The translations under genes were made by a program, and so were the position numbers. The notes under the pieces are model-generated. The model was not told the origin of the DNA and did not search any database. It saw only the letters and a list, made by a program, of their open reading frames with translations. Shown in pieces: positions 1 to 7,122 of a DNA stretch of 64,000 nucleotides. Source of the stretch: Ruminococcaceae bacterium UBA2854 (GTDB lineage: Bacteria; Bacillota; Clostridia; Oscillospirales; Acutalibacteraceae); assembly GCA_002350765.1 (NCBI GenBank), contig DEFK01000015.1, positions 1 through 64,000 of the forward strand, given 5' to 3'. The stretch's first letter is position 1. Each line of letters begins with the position of its first letter.

Positions 1-2
1 AG

Positions 3-68
3 CCTTTTATTAGAAAACAGTATGATACTCCGAAAATTAAAGTAGTAAAAATAGGCGAAGATGAATAA
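3..68 (+). CDS. C-terminal end of a gene entering from the left edge
   Basis: An open frame runs from the window edge to a TAA and ends ...KVVKIGEDE. Only about 21 residues are visible, so the protein cannot be identified. It converges on a tnpV remnant and its stop lies inside a strong hairpin, so it is probably the last gene of its transcript. It may belong to the same decayed mobile element, but this is inference from position only. Confidence 0.45.
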   Translation, partial: PFIRKQYDTPKIKVVKIGEDE

Positions 69-81
69 AATCATCTTCGCC
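54..81. terminator. Bidirectional hairpin terminator
   Basis: Perfect 11-bp inverted repeat GGCGAAGATGA / TCATCTTCGCC around an ATAAAA loop. A T-rich stretch follows on the plus side (CATTTCTTT), and a TATTTTTAC tract follows on the minus side. It lies between the plus-strand gene end and the minus-strand tnpV remnant and could end both transcripts. Confidence 0.65.
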
Positions 82-88
82 CATTTCT

Positions 89-445
89 TTATACAAATAT
101 TATTTCATTGTTTACTATCTCCATTGCCTGGTTGCGAATGTTATTTATACGCCTAACCCACAACATTTGATTTTCTGCCTTGAGTTGTTTGGTTACGCCC
201 TCACGCTCTGCCATATCTTTTACTAACCGAAAGAACATATCTTACGCCTGCTCGTCGATGTCGGCAAGGTAGGCGGTGAGCTTACAACTTGTCAGCAAGT
301 TTGTATACAGGATTGGGCGGTGATGTTTGATATACTTCAAATGCCGCTTGCCCCAAATACCAATTTCCACCTTTGGCTGTTCGGGTAATTTCAGGTCGGG
401 TAAAAGGTAATCACCTTGTTGTGTATATGTAATCTTATTTGTCAT
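89..445 (-). pseudogene. tnpV: tnpV-like mobile-element gene with in-frame stop
   Basis: The N-terminal part (start MTNKITYTQQGDYLLPDL, then ...RPILYTNLL...DIDEQA) is typical of the small TnpV proteins carried by clostridial transposons and conjugative elements. A TAA at 242-244 follows DEQA. Reading on in the same frame gives DMFFRLVKDMAEREGVTKQL and ...NQMLWVRRINNIRNQ, ending at TAA 89-91, which is the usual C-terminal half of the family. A single CAA-to-TAA change explains this. I chose the ATG at 445 because GGAGG lies 8 bases upstream; an earlier in-frame ATG has no ribosome site. TnpV function is not established. The broken copy suggests that the element here is a relic. Confidence 0.8.
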
Positions 446-584
446 AATTATTTCCTCCATAGTAGTCGAAATAGTGTGTACAAGGTTCGATGTAAATTAC
501 CAGTATTTATGCGGCTTTTAGAGTGTTGAACTTAATGGATTAAGGTATTTACATTACCAACCTCAAAATCTGCAAATATACCGT

Positions 585-770
585 TTACAAGCTTTTGCTG
601 ACAACTTTTATTTTCTTGATTTTAGCGTTAGCCACCTTAACCATGACTTCATCAACAAGGTCAGTATATTTGCCTTCGGCAATCAGCCTATTTTTCAAAT
701 TTATTAAGCTGTTAATTAACAACCGCCTTTCTTCACTAATAAGGTAAATGTGATATTTCGTTCTTCTCAT
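585..770 (-). CDS. Small mobile-element-type protein, 61 aa
   Basis: A 61-residue basic protein (MRRTKYHIYLISEERRLLIN..., then ...RLIAEGKYTDLVDEVMVKV..., lysine-rich end). Proteins of this shape are common as unnamed small genes in integrative and conjugative elements of Firmicutes, usually near TnpV-type genes; I recognise the pattern but know no function. The start is well supported by GGAGG eight bases before the ATG. It could still be functional, but its neighbours on both sides are fragments, so it may be a surviving piece of the same element. Confidence 0.6.
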   Translation of the reverse strand: MRRTKYHIYLISEERRLLINSLINLKNRLIAEGKYTDLVDEVMVKVANAKIKKIKVVSKSL

Positions 771-796
771 TTGTAAAACCTCCGTAAGTTTTGATT

Positions 797-979
797 TTAT
801 CCTACAAAATCAATCGTTCCGACTGTTTTACATAAGACCTTCTTTATCGCTAATAACCCGTGGACTGTTTTTAGCCCGTAGCGTTTATCAATGAGCACAA
901 GCCTGCTGATCATACGGTCGGCAAGCTGTTTTTTCGCAGGTTTACTCTGATTTTTATAAAAACACAACAAAGAAATCTT
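797..979 (-). pseudogene. Gene fragment without a start, about 60 codons
   Basis: A minus-strand frame is open from a TAA at 980-982 to a TAA at 797-799. It encodes a basic peptide including KPAKKQLADRMISRLVLIDK and RYGLKTVHGLLAIKKVL. It has no convincing start codon or ribosome site near the beginning of the open stretch. The composition is protein-like and it sits directly upstream of the small element protein on the same strand, so I read it as the C-terminal remnant of an element gene. I do not recognise the family, and a chance open frame is possible. Confidence 0.35.
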
Positions 980-1072
980 TTACCTTAAGACTGTTCGTCA
1001 GACCTCCCGTCTAACAAACAATCTCCTTTTTTAATTTGTTTTTCAAAAAAGTTTCTCCTTAATTGTGTGTCC

Positions 1073-1603
1073 TTAATTGTGTTTTAAATAATCTTCAGAT
1101 TCCGGTGTTTTCGACCAGTATTTGACTCCCCAGTTTTCAAAGCTCCATTCGTCCATATAGATGTTGCACTCGTAGTCGATATAATAGAGCAAGCCGCTTT
1201 GAACGATAAAATTCGTTGGGAAGTAATCAATATTCAGTCCCGTATTTTTGGCAAGCTGCGCCATCTCACACACCTGCGGCAGATAGGCTTCAACCGATAC
1301 ATCATTTTTTACCATATCAAATACCGTATCGCCGTCGATATATTCCTTGACGAGGCGCTCGTTTTCCATATCGATATCAAGCATCTTCGGAATTCGTTTA
1401 TTCGCGTTCAGCAACCGCTGATAGTCGTTCCGTTCCGCTTCGATTTTATTGCCGAAGGTGTAGTAATCGCACGGCTCATGGTGGATCTGCTTCAGTACAA
1501 CTTGTTTTTCCTCGCGTTTGGCGAGGTAGGAATAGCCGCCTTTTCCCTTGCCAAGCAATTTGATGATTTGATATTCGATACCGTTTACCGAAAGTTTCTC
1601 CAT
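1073..1603 (-). CDS. Small protein-kinase-like protein
   Basis: A 176-residue protein with a minimal kinase fold. A glycine-rich loop (LLGKGKGGYSYLA) is followed by a lysine in VVLKQI, then a loop NIDYFPTNFIV in the place of the catalytic HxDxxxxN loop, and IDYE where DFG is expected. The aspartate and asparagine of the catalytic loop are present but the histidine is not. It is shorter than ordinary bacterial Ser/Thr kinases (about 270 residues for the domain), as in the compact aminoglycoside-kinase-like proteins of Firmicutes. I chose the ATG at 1603 because GGAAGGGG lies just upstream; an earlier in-frame start lacks a site. It starts two bases after the acetyltransferase remnant. Substrate unknown. 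Confidence 0.65.
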   Translation of the reverse strand: MEKLSVNGIEYQIIKLLGKGKGGYSYLAKREEKQVVLKQIHHEPCDYYTFGNKIEAERNDYQRLLNANKRIPKMLDIDMENERLVKEYIDGDTVFDMVKNDVSVEAYLPQVCEMAQLAKNTGLNIDYFPTNFIVQSGLLYYIDYECNIYMDEWSFENWGVKYWSKTPESEDYLKHN

Positions 1604-1605
1604 AC

Positions 1606-1803
1606 TTACCCCTTCCAATAGAATGTGAAATGTCTGTCTTTGCGGAATCCGAGTTTTTCGTAAAACGGCATATCGGACAACACGTATGCTTTCTTTGCAC
1701 CGAGCGATCTCGCGCGGTTCAGCGCTTCATAAATCACCGCTTTTGAAATCCATAGGAAGTCAATTTTTTGATGTAAAAAGCTTTTTAACAAATCTTTTTT
1801 CAT
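1606..1803 (-). pseudogene. Truncated GNAT acetyltransferase
   Basis: The last 45 residues (AVIYEALNRARSLGAKKAYV, then ...PFYEKLGFRKDRHFTFYWKG) match the C-terminal part of GNAT N-acetyltransferases, including the alpha-4 region and the FYEKLGF motif. The preceding 20 residues (MKKDLLKSFLHQKIDFLWIS) do not look like this family, and the acetyl-CoA-binding strand and loop (Q/RxxGxG/A) are absent. A full domain is about 140-160 residues; this is 65. There is no ribosome site at its ATG, three bases after the previous stop. A deletion fusing the tail of a GNAT gene to unrelated sequence is the likeliest history. Confidence 0.65.
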
Positions 1804-1806
1804 GTT

Positions 1807-2307
1807 TTATTCACTTACATAAGCCAGCATTTTTCTAACCGTGTTTAGTCCAACCTTGCTGACGTCGGCGTTTTTCAGGAAAGCGTTGACGTTGCCTGGA
1901 TTAAGATTAAGGGCTTTATAGATTCGATAGTTACTTATCCCTTTTTCCGTTTTTAACTCAACTATCCTTTTCTGCATGAGCTTTTTAAGTTTATTATCAT
2001 TTTGTTTTGAGTTCTTTCTGTTTAGATAGTTCTCATAGATGGTTTTGTATTCGCTCAGCGAATCATCAAAATCGTCAAGAGATTTACCTGATAGTCTTTC
2101 ACAGGACTCAGATAGATAAGCAAACTTTTTAGTTAATTGATTTTTCAGCTTGTCATCAACATACAAGCTTATATACAAGCACAACACATCTCTAAGCCTT
2201 GCATTATTCTGCGCAAGGCCTGCGAATTTATATAGAGATTTACTTTTGCAATCTGACAACTCACAAAGCTGATGTTCGAGATAACCTTTGAGTGTTAATG
2301 CTCTCAT
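1807..2307 (-). CDS. HTH-type DNA-binding protein, 166 aa
   Basis: The N-terminal 110 residues are helical and of unknown fold (start MRALTLKGYLEHQLCELSDC). The C-terminal 55 residues (KRIVELKTEKGISNYRIYKA, then LNLNPGNVNAFLKNADVSKV) look like a Cro/XRE-type helix-turn-helix with a clear recognition helix. Proteins with this architecture occur widely in clostridial accessory DNA without an assigned function. An AAGGAG site lies 8 bases before the ATG. It overlaps a 44-codon frame upstream and is served by a consensus promoter. Probably a local transcription regulator; the target is unknown. Confidence 0.65.
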   Translation of the reverse strand: MRALTLKGYLEHQLCELSDCKSKSLYKFAGLAQNNARLRDVLCLYISLYVDDKLKNQLTKKFAYLSESCERLSGKSLDDFDDSLSEYKTIYENYLNRKNSKQNDNKLKKLMQKRIVELKTEKGISNYRIYKALNLNPGNVNAFLKNADVSKVGLNTVRKMLAYVSE

Positions 2308-2395
2308 TTAAAACGCTCCTTGTAATTGCTAGTAACGCCATGTTTTTATCAAGTTGCTTTAGCTTTTTTAAAATTTCGTTTTTATTTGATTTCAT
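2261..2395 (-). CDS. Possible small protein, 44 aa, upstream of and overlapping the HTH gene
   Basis: An ATG at 2395 opens a 44-codon frame (MKSNKNEILKKLKQLDKNMA, then LLAITRSVLNESINTQRLSR..., stop TGA at 2261-2263). It lies directly downstream of a consensus promoter, has a GGTGAT site 5 bases before the ATG, and overlaps the HTH gene in another frame. The N-terminal half is an amphipathic, lysine-rich helix, more protein-like than chance sequence of this AT content. It may be a small regulatory or antitoxin-like partner of the HTH protein, or a leader whose translation controls it. Function is inferred only from position. Confidence 0.45.
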   Translation of the reverse strand: MKSNKNEILKKLKQLDKNMALLAITRSVLNESINTQRLSRTSAL

Positions 2396-2445
2396 ATAAT
2401 CACCGTATCTTATTTTATTATTTGAATAATAGTATTATTAATTTT

Positions 2446-2474
2446 ATTATATTTTAAAAATAATGATTTGTCAA
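2446..2474 (-). promoter_or_regulatory. Consensus sigma-A promoter for the HTH gene
   Basis: On the minus strand TTGACA (2469-2474), exactly 17 bases, then TATAAT (2446-2451). This is a perfect match to the vegetative consensus. Transcription would start near 2438 and read the 44-codon frame and the HTH gene. The next 270 bases on the plus side are very AT-rich with no other gene. Confidence 0.85.
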
Positions 2475-2742
2475 TATATCTTTTTAAACAGCAAAAAGCT
2501 AAAAGCCGGATTTTAATGGAAACAAATTAGCTATTTTGTTTTTGTAAGAAAAAAGTGAATATTTTTTCGACTTAAAACACCTGATTTCAGACTTATTTGG
2601 TATATAATAGGTCAAAAAAATAGTAGAATTAGAGTATAAATTAAACAGTTATTTAATAAGAATAACAAAATTTGGAATGCTTAAAGCCTCATATATTACC
2701 GTATTTTCCACAATTTCCAGGGGTTGATTTTACGCAACTCGA

Positions 2743-3093
2743 ATGGGGTTCAAGAGGCCGCTGGTTCGACTTGGACTGTATTATGTCTTTTTCTTATTGG
2801 TAAACAATACAGAACTCAGGATTTCCGTCGGAATTATAGCCGCGATTATTATTTGTTGCAGCTACTACAATTTAAAACACGCTATTATCTATGACGTTGA
2901 GCTCGGAATAATCAGCCAGATGAGAAAATACAACGTGCTCGCCTTATGCTACGCGGCGTTAACACTTCTCGAATATATCGGTCAGTACGGAGGTATTCTG
3001 CCTTTGTATATTATTACAGGCGTTTTAAACGGTATTGTCGCGGCGGTGATGATCCCCGTTCTCAAGGAGGGCTTTGATAAATGGATAATATAG
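2743..3093 (+). CDS. Small membrane protein preceding PrsW-like protease
   Basis: A 116-residue, strongly hydrophobic protein with about four predicted membrane segments (starting near VRLGLYYVFFLLV, ISVGIIAAIIICC, NVLALCYAALTLLEYI and GGILPLYIITGVLNGIVAAV). No catalytic motif is visible and I do not recognise the family. Its 3' end overlaps the PrsW-like gene by 13 bases, so the two are almost certainly cotranslated. The start is uncertain: the ATG at 2743 has only a weak GGGG site about 18 bases upstream. It may be a partner or scaffold of the protease. Confidence 0.6.
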   Translation: MGFKRPLVRLGLYYVFFLLVNNTELRISVGIIAAIIICCSYYNLKHAIIYDVELGIISQMRKYNVLALCYAALTLLEYIGQYGGILPLYIITGVLNGIVAAVMIPVLKEGFDKWII

Positions 3094-3725
3094 GTTATGT
3101 TCTGTATATATGCCTCCTTATACCGATGCTACTTTCTTTGTTCGTGTTTGAAAAGAAATCCCGAATCGTGGTCGTATATATGCTTATCGGCACTACGGTA
3201 TGTATATTTATTTCGGAATTTAACGGCTTTTTATATACCGAGATGAAAAAGGATATGCTTTATTTCTGCACGGCGGTTTCGCCTATTACCGAAGAAATAA
3301 TAAAGGCGCTGCCCGTACTTTTCTTCGCTCTGTTCATTTCTGACAAAAGGCAGGATCTTGTGCAGATTTCCTTTGCGACGGGACTGGGCTTTGCGATAAT
3401 GGAAAGCACCACAATGCTTACGCAGAATATGGATAGCATTAATATTATATGGGCTGTGGTTCGCGGCTTTGGCGCGGGACTTATGCATAGCGTCTGCACG
3501 ATATTCGTAGGCATGGGTATCTCGTTTGTAAAGAAAAAGAGAAAGCTGTTTTTCAGCGGCTTAATCGCTTTGCTGATGCTGGCGATTACCTATCATTCGA
3601 TTTACAACACCATCGTAATGTCCGATTACAAATACTTCGGCTTCGTGTTGCCGCTGGCTACCTACCTGCCGATTCTGATTTTCTATCACACATTAAAGGC
3701 GCCGAAAAAACGTGACGCGGCTTAA
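3081..3725 (+). CDS. PrsW-type intramembrane metalloprotease
   Basis: A 214-residue polytopic protein of the PrsW/CPBP-like intramembrane protease superfamily. It carries the family marks in order: EEIIK (Glu71-Glu72) in a membrane helix, FAIME (Glu108), MHSV (His136) and YHSIYN (His172). PrsW in Bacillus cuts an anti-sigma factor in response to envelope stress; here no sigma/anti-sigma pair is adjacent, so the substrate is open. A strong AAGGAGG site lies inside the end of the preceding gene, with which it overlaps by 13 bases. A terminator hairpin follows at 3842. Confidence 0.8.
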   Translation: MDNIGYVLYICLLIPMLLSLFVFEKKSRIVVVYMLIGTTVCIFISEFNGFLYTEMKKDMLYFCTAVSPITEEIIKALPVLFFALFISDKRQDLVQISFATGLGFAIMESTTMLTQNMDSINIIWAVVRGFGAGLMHSVCTIFVGMGISFVKKKRKLFFSGLIALLMLAITYHSIYNTIVMSDYKYFGFVLPLATYLPILIFYHTLKAPKKRDAA

Positions 3726-3841
3726 CAGATACAGCTTCGAGCACGCTGTAATCAATTCATAAAAAACAAGGCAGGTATCAACCGCGCCTCGTTAATAATA
3801 AACAAAAACGAAGACAACCTCAACGATGGATTAACATTAAA

Positions 3842-3877
3842 AACGGCTTAAACGCAATGTTTAAGCCGTTCTTTTTT
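3842..3877 (+). terminator. Rho-independent terminator
   Basis: Perfect 12-bp stem AACGGCTTAAAC / GTTTAAGCCGTT with a GCAAT loop, followed by CTTTTTT. It ends the two-gene PrsW transcript. The 100 bases between this and the convergent sortase gene hold nothing else I can identify. Confidence 0.9.
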
Positions 3878-3978
3878 GCCGTTTATTTACTCGCGCGTAA
3901 CCTGAAATACGCGCGTGGGGTTAACTTTAGTCTTTTCTGTAATTGCCGCTAACATCACGGATATAGCTTTTTACCTAA

Positions 3979-4728
3979 TCACTTTTTTTCGCAGATTACA
4001 AGGAAACGATCGAACCCGCCCTTGTTGTTTGAAACGCAGGTCATCAGGGTAAGAAGCTTTTTACCCTTTTTAATATAAAAATCCTCTGACTGTTTATCGG
4101 TTATAATCTTCGTATCAATTACGGTGTAACTAACGGTCTGCCAATAATTTTTAACCTTTATTTCATCGCCTACGCTCATTTGGCAGAGATTATCGAAGAA
4201 AACCCGTCCTCTGTAGCCCGTATGTCCCGCGATACAACAGTTTGTATCGTCCATATTAACAGGCAGAGAGGTATTACACATATGCGCCGCGCCGATACTC
4301 ATAAGGCTGTTATTAGCGCCAAGATAAATCGGAAGCGACATATTTATAGCGGGCGCGGAGATATATCCGAACACGCCGTTCGTTACGCCGTACTTGCCGA
4401 GGTTAAGCGCGGCTTTAGTGTAGTCGCTCGTGTTTACGGTACCTTGGTTATCAAGCAGGCTATTGTTATATTTTATCGAAGCGTTTTTAAGCGCTTTTAC
4501 GTCTACATTCATTACCGAAGCCTGAGAGCTTTGCGGTTTATTATTATGGTTTTTCTTATTATTCTTATTATTTACATCATTATAGGTTTTATCGAACTCC
4601 TCAATTATACTTTTGGCTTCCAATTTTCCGAGTTCAACCGAAACGGGCTGATAAAGCACGAGCGCGACTCCCGCGATAAAAAGCAGAGAGGCAAAGATCG
4701 AGAGAGTTCTTTTGAGAATTTTATTCAT
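3979..4728 (-). CDS. Sortase, second of the pilus locus
   Basis: A 249-residue transpeptidase anchored by an N-terminal membrane helix (about 8-27). The catalytic triad is visible: His169 in AGHTGYRGRVFF, Cys231 in LLTLMTC and Arg241 in FDRFLVI. An asparagine/lysine-rich linker (about 50-70) separates the anchor from the catalytic barrel. It lacks the C-terminal membrane helix of the class C sortase next to it, and its sequence around the cysteine differs, so it probably has a different job: attaching the finished pilus to the cell wall, or handling the NPKTAG signal of the tip protein. It overlaps the upstream sortase gene by 8 bases and is last in the operon. Confidence 0.85.
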   Translation of the reverse strand: MNKILKRTLSIFASLLFIAGVALVLYQPVSVELGKLEAKSIIEEFDKTYNDVNNKNNKKNHNNKPQSSQASVMNVDVKALKNASIKYNNSLLDNQGTVNTSDYTKAALNLGKYGVTNGVFGYISAPAINMSLPIYLGANNSLMSIGAAHMCNTSLPVNMDDTNCCIAGHTGYRGRVFFDNLCQMSVGDEIKVKNYWQTVSYTVIDTKIITDKQSEDFYIKKGKKLLTLMTCVSNNKGGFDRFLVICEKK

Positions 4729-5611
4729 ACCTCTCCCCCTTTTTTCTGCCGCGTTTTAATACAAAAACGATAACCAAAATTACCGCCAGTACAAATCCTA
4801 CGATAATGCCCGCCATAACGGGAACGGTAAGCTTATAGCCGAAGAAGAAAAATCCGTCCTCAAAAATATTAACCGCGCTCGTGGAGCTTACGGAGGTTTT
4901 CGGTTCATTCTTCGAGTAAGGAACACGTTTTCCGCGTACCAGGAGCCTGTGTGTATTTATCGTATAAGGCGTACAGGTTAAAAGCGTTACGTAATCCTTA
5001 CCCTTTTCGATATACATATCCTTGACAACGCTCGGGAGAACCACTTTAATCTGGTCAACCTCGTATTTAAGAGTTCGGTTCAGTACGTGGATATAGAAAA
5101 CATCGCCTTTTTTTAAATCGGGAAGATAATCGAAGAACGTCTCGCCCGGGTAAGCCGAATGGGCGGAGATAACGCTGTGGGTACTTTTTCCGCCGATCGG
5201 AAAAGAAGTGTTCTCGAGATGGCCCGCGCCTTTAGAGAGGGTAGCTTTTTCGGTTCCGTGGAACACGGGCAGATAAACGTCGATCCTCGGAATATCTACA
5301 TAGCATATCAAGCCGTCCTTACGGTGATTCAGCACCTTATTATAGTTAGCGCCGATTTTTGCGTAAGCCTTTTCATCGAACGGGTCGGTAAGGATTACGT
5401 TATCCGTAAGGCTCATATTGTATTTATGAGCGTCTTTAAACAGAGCTTCTATCTCTTTATCGGGCATAGACTTACTCTCCACCAAATAATCTTCGGCAGA
5501 GTTTCTCGCGTCGATATTATTAATTACGGAGCTTACGAGCGGATAGGACAGAAGCCCAACTCCGACTGTAAAGACAAGTATTATAAAAATAAGCGGGAGT
5601 CGTTTTTTCAT
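4721..5611 (-). CDS. srtC: Class C (pilin-polymerising) sortase
   Basis: A 296-residue sortase with membrane helices at both ends (about 7-30 and 258-286), the mark of class C. Catalytic His151 lies in SAHSAYPGETFFDYL, Cys213 in TLLTCTPYTINTHRLLVRG, with Arg222 in the same block; this block is nearly the class consensus. Class C sortases join pilin subunits by a bond between the LPxTG threonine and a lysine of the next subunit. It follows the backbone pilin gene after a 113-base gap that contains a strong hairpin, and overlaps the second sortase by 8 bases. The acidic lid motif usual in class C (DPF/W) appears as DPFDE at about 76-80. Confidence 0.92.
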   Translation of the reverse strand: MKKRLPLIFIILVFTVGVGLLSYPLVSSVINNIDARNSAEDYLVESKSMPDKEIEALFKDAHKYNMSLTDNVILTDPFDEKAYAKIGANYNKVLNHRKDGLICYVDIPRIDVYLPVFHGTEKATLSKGAGHLENTSFPIGGKSTHSVISAHSAYPGETFFDYLPDLKKGDVFYIHVLNRTLKYEVDQIKVVLPSVVKDMYIEKGKDYVTLLTCTPYTINTHRLLVRGKRVPYSKNEPKTSVSSTSAVNIFEDGFFFFGYKLTVPVMAGIIVGFVLAVILVIVFVLKRGRKKGERYE

Positions 5612-5679
5612 AGGTCATTCCTTAATAAAAGTTGAAAAATAAGAACTCTGTAAATTATCATTTTTCAGCTTTTATACTT

Positions 5680-5710
5680 TTCGGCAGCCGGCATAAAGCC
5701 GACCGCCGAA
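5680..5710 (-). promoter_or_regulatory. Hairpin between pilin and sortase genes
   Basis: A 13-bp stem (GC-rich, one G-U and one mismatch on the minus RNA) with a five-base loop, 15 bases after the pilin stop. No U-tract follows on either strand, so it is not a standard terminator. It could protect the 3' end of a processed pilin mRNA or partly block readthrough, giving much pilin and little sortase. Confidence 0.55.
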
Positions 5711-5724
5711 GTTAATCTAAATTA

Positions 5725-7098
5725 TTATTTAGATGTTCTTTTTCTTAAAACGATGAACATTATACCCGAAGCGAGGATAAGTCCGATACCTGTGAGTGTG
5801 ATAGCCATTGTGCCAACGTCACCGGTCTTAGGAAGCTTAACGGGTGTGTTGTAAACTGTACCGTTGTAGAGGTAGTTTGTGCTGTCCTCGGAAAGCTGAA
5901 CCCAGGAGTTGTTGAGGTTGTAGTTTGCGGGAGCTTCGTACTCCTTAGCCCAGTATGTGCCCTTCTTAACGTAGAGCTTGTTTGTAAGAGCTTCTTCCTT
6001 ATAGAACTCTACCTTACCGTCAGCGTCGGATTTACCGTAACCGATAACGGTAGTTTTGTCGCTCTTATAGAGCTTGAACTTAGCGTCCTCGAGAGGAGTG
6101 GTACCGCCTGCTACATACTTCATGAGCTGGGGTTTATAAGTAACAACGTCTACGGTGTCACCGTTCTCCTTGGAAACCTGGTCGGATTTATTCTTGAAAT
6201 AGAGATCGTCGTGGTTGTAGTACTTAGTTTTCTGAACAGCGCTTGCGGAAAGCTTTGTTGTATACTTAACGATGATGTTGGAATGTGTATAGAAAGCGTC
6301 GCCGTTAAGAGTTTCCGAACCGATAGCTACAGCGAATGTGTAGTTAACGTTATCGCCCGCTTTGTTGGTATCTGTGAAAGCGGCTTTCTTTGTATAGTCT
6401 GTAATCTTAGTACCGTCCTCGTACTCAACGCTTGTGATATTAACGTCAGAAGCGGAAAGTCCGCTGTCCATTACATCGCGGATCTCATACGCGGAAAGCT
6501 TATTTGTAGCGGAACCTGTTCTTGTAGCGGAAAGCTTGAACTCAACTGTGTCGAGTGTGCCTGTAGTTGTGCTTGTAACTTCGCTTGAATCCTCGATAAT
6601 CTTCTTGTGTACGGAAGCATCGCCCTCAGTTACCTTACCCTCGTTTTTGATATCGAGAGTAACATTAGCGTTGTCGATAACTACGAGAGAGTTGCCGTAG
6701 GTAGCGTTCTTGGAGCTTAAAGCCGTAAACTTAACATAGTAAAGACCAGGGTCGAGTGTAAAGTCCTTAGTCTGCGAAGCAGCCGCGGAAGTAGTTGTCA
6801 TAGTACCGCTTGAGGGATATGTTGTAGCTGTGTCAGCCTCGAGAGCGTTAAACAGAGCTACTGTGCTTTTATCAGCGGCGCTTACCTGAGTTTTAACTGC
6901 CGCGGGAGCGTTTGCGTTTGTGATAGCGTATGTACCGTCGTCAGCGACAGTAGCAATCTGGTAAACATTTACCGTATAGTCGGGATACTCAAGCTTTACG
7001 GTAAGAGTATGTGTAGCCGCGCTTACAGCAAACGGAATCATTGATAAGATAAAGAGTACAGCGAGTAATACTGCTGAAATCTTCTTAGTAGTTTTCAT
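5725..7098 (-). CDS. LPKTG-anchored major (backbone) pilin
   Basis: A 457-residue secreted protein: signal peptide (1-27, cleavage near AVSAA), isopeptide-forming Ig-like domains, and a wall-sorting signal LPKTG (422-426) followed by a membrane helix and RKRTSK tail. VHKKIIED at about 164-171 begins the second domain. The third domain has an E-box-like segment (YWAKEYEAPANYNL) whose glutamate normally drives isopeptide bond formation, and begins at YKPQLMKYV, a CnaB/SpaA-type start. A lysine in the VSKENGD / YKPQLMK region could be the polymerisation lysine, but I cannot tell which. It lies between the tip protein gene (24 bases upstream) and the class C sortase, the usual order of pilus loci. 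Confidence 0.9.
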   Translation of the reverse strand: MKTTKKISAVLLAVLFILSMIPFAVSAATHTLTVKLEYPDYTVNVYQIATVADDGTYAITNANAPAAVKTQVSAADKSTVALFNALEADTATTYPSSGTMTTTSAAASQTKDFTLDPGLYYVKFTALSSKNATYGNSLVVIDNANVTLDIKNEGKVTEGDASVHKKIIEDSSEVTSTTTGTLDTVEFKLSATRTGSATNKLSAYEIRDVMDSGLSASDVNITSVEYEDGTKITDYTKKAAFTDTNKAGDNVNYTFAVAIGSETLNGDAFYTHSNIIVKYTTKLSASAVQKTKYYNHDDLYFKNKSDQVSKENGDTVDVVTYKPQLMKYVAGGTTPLEDAKFKLYKSDKTTVIGYGKSDADGKVEFYKEEALTNKLYVKKGTYWAKEYEAPANYNLNNSWVQLSEDSTNYLYNGTVYNTPVKLPKTGDVGTMAITLTGIGLILASGIMFIVLRKRTSK

Positions 7099-7122
7099 TT
7101 TTTCAATCTCCTTTTAATTATT

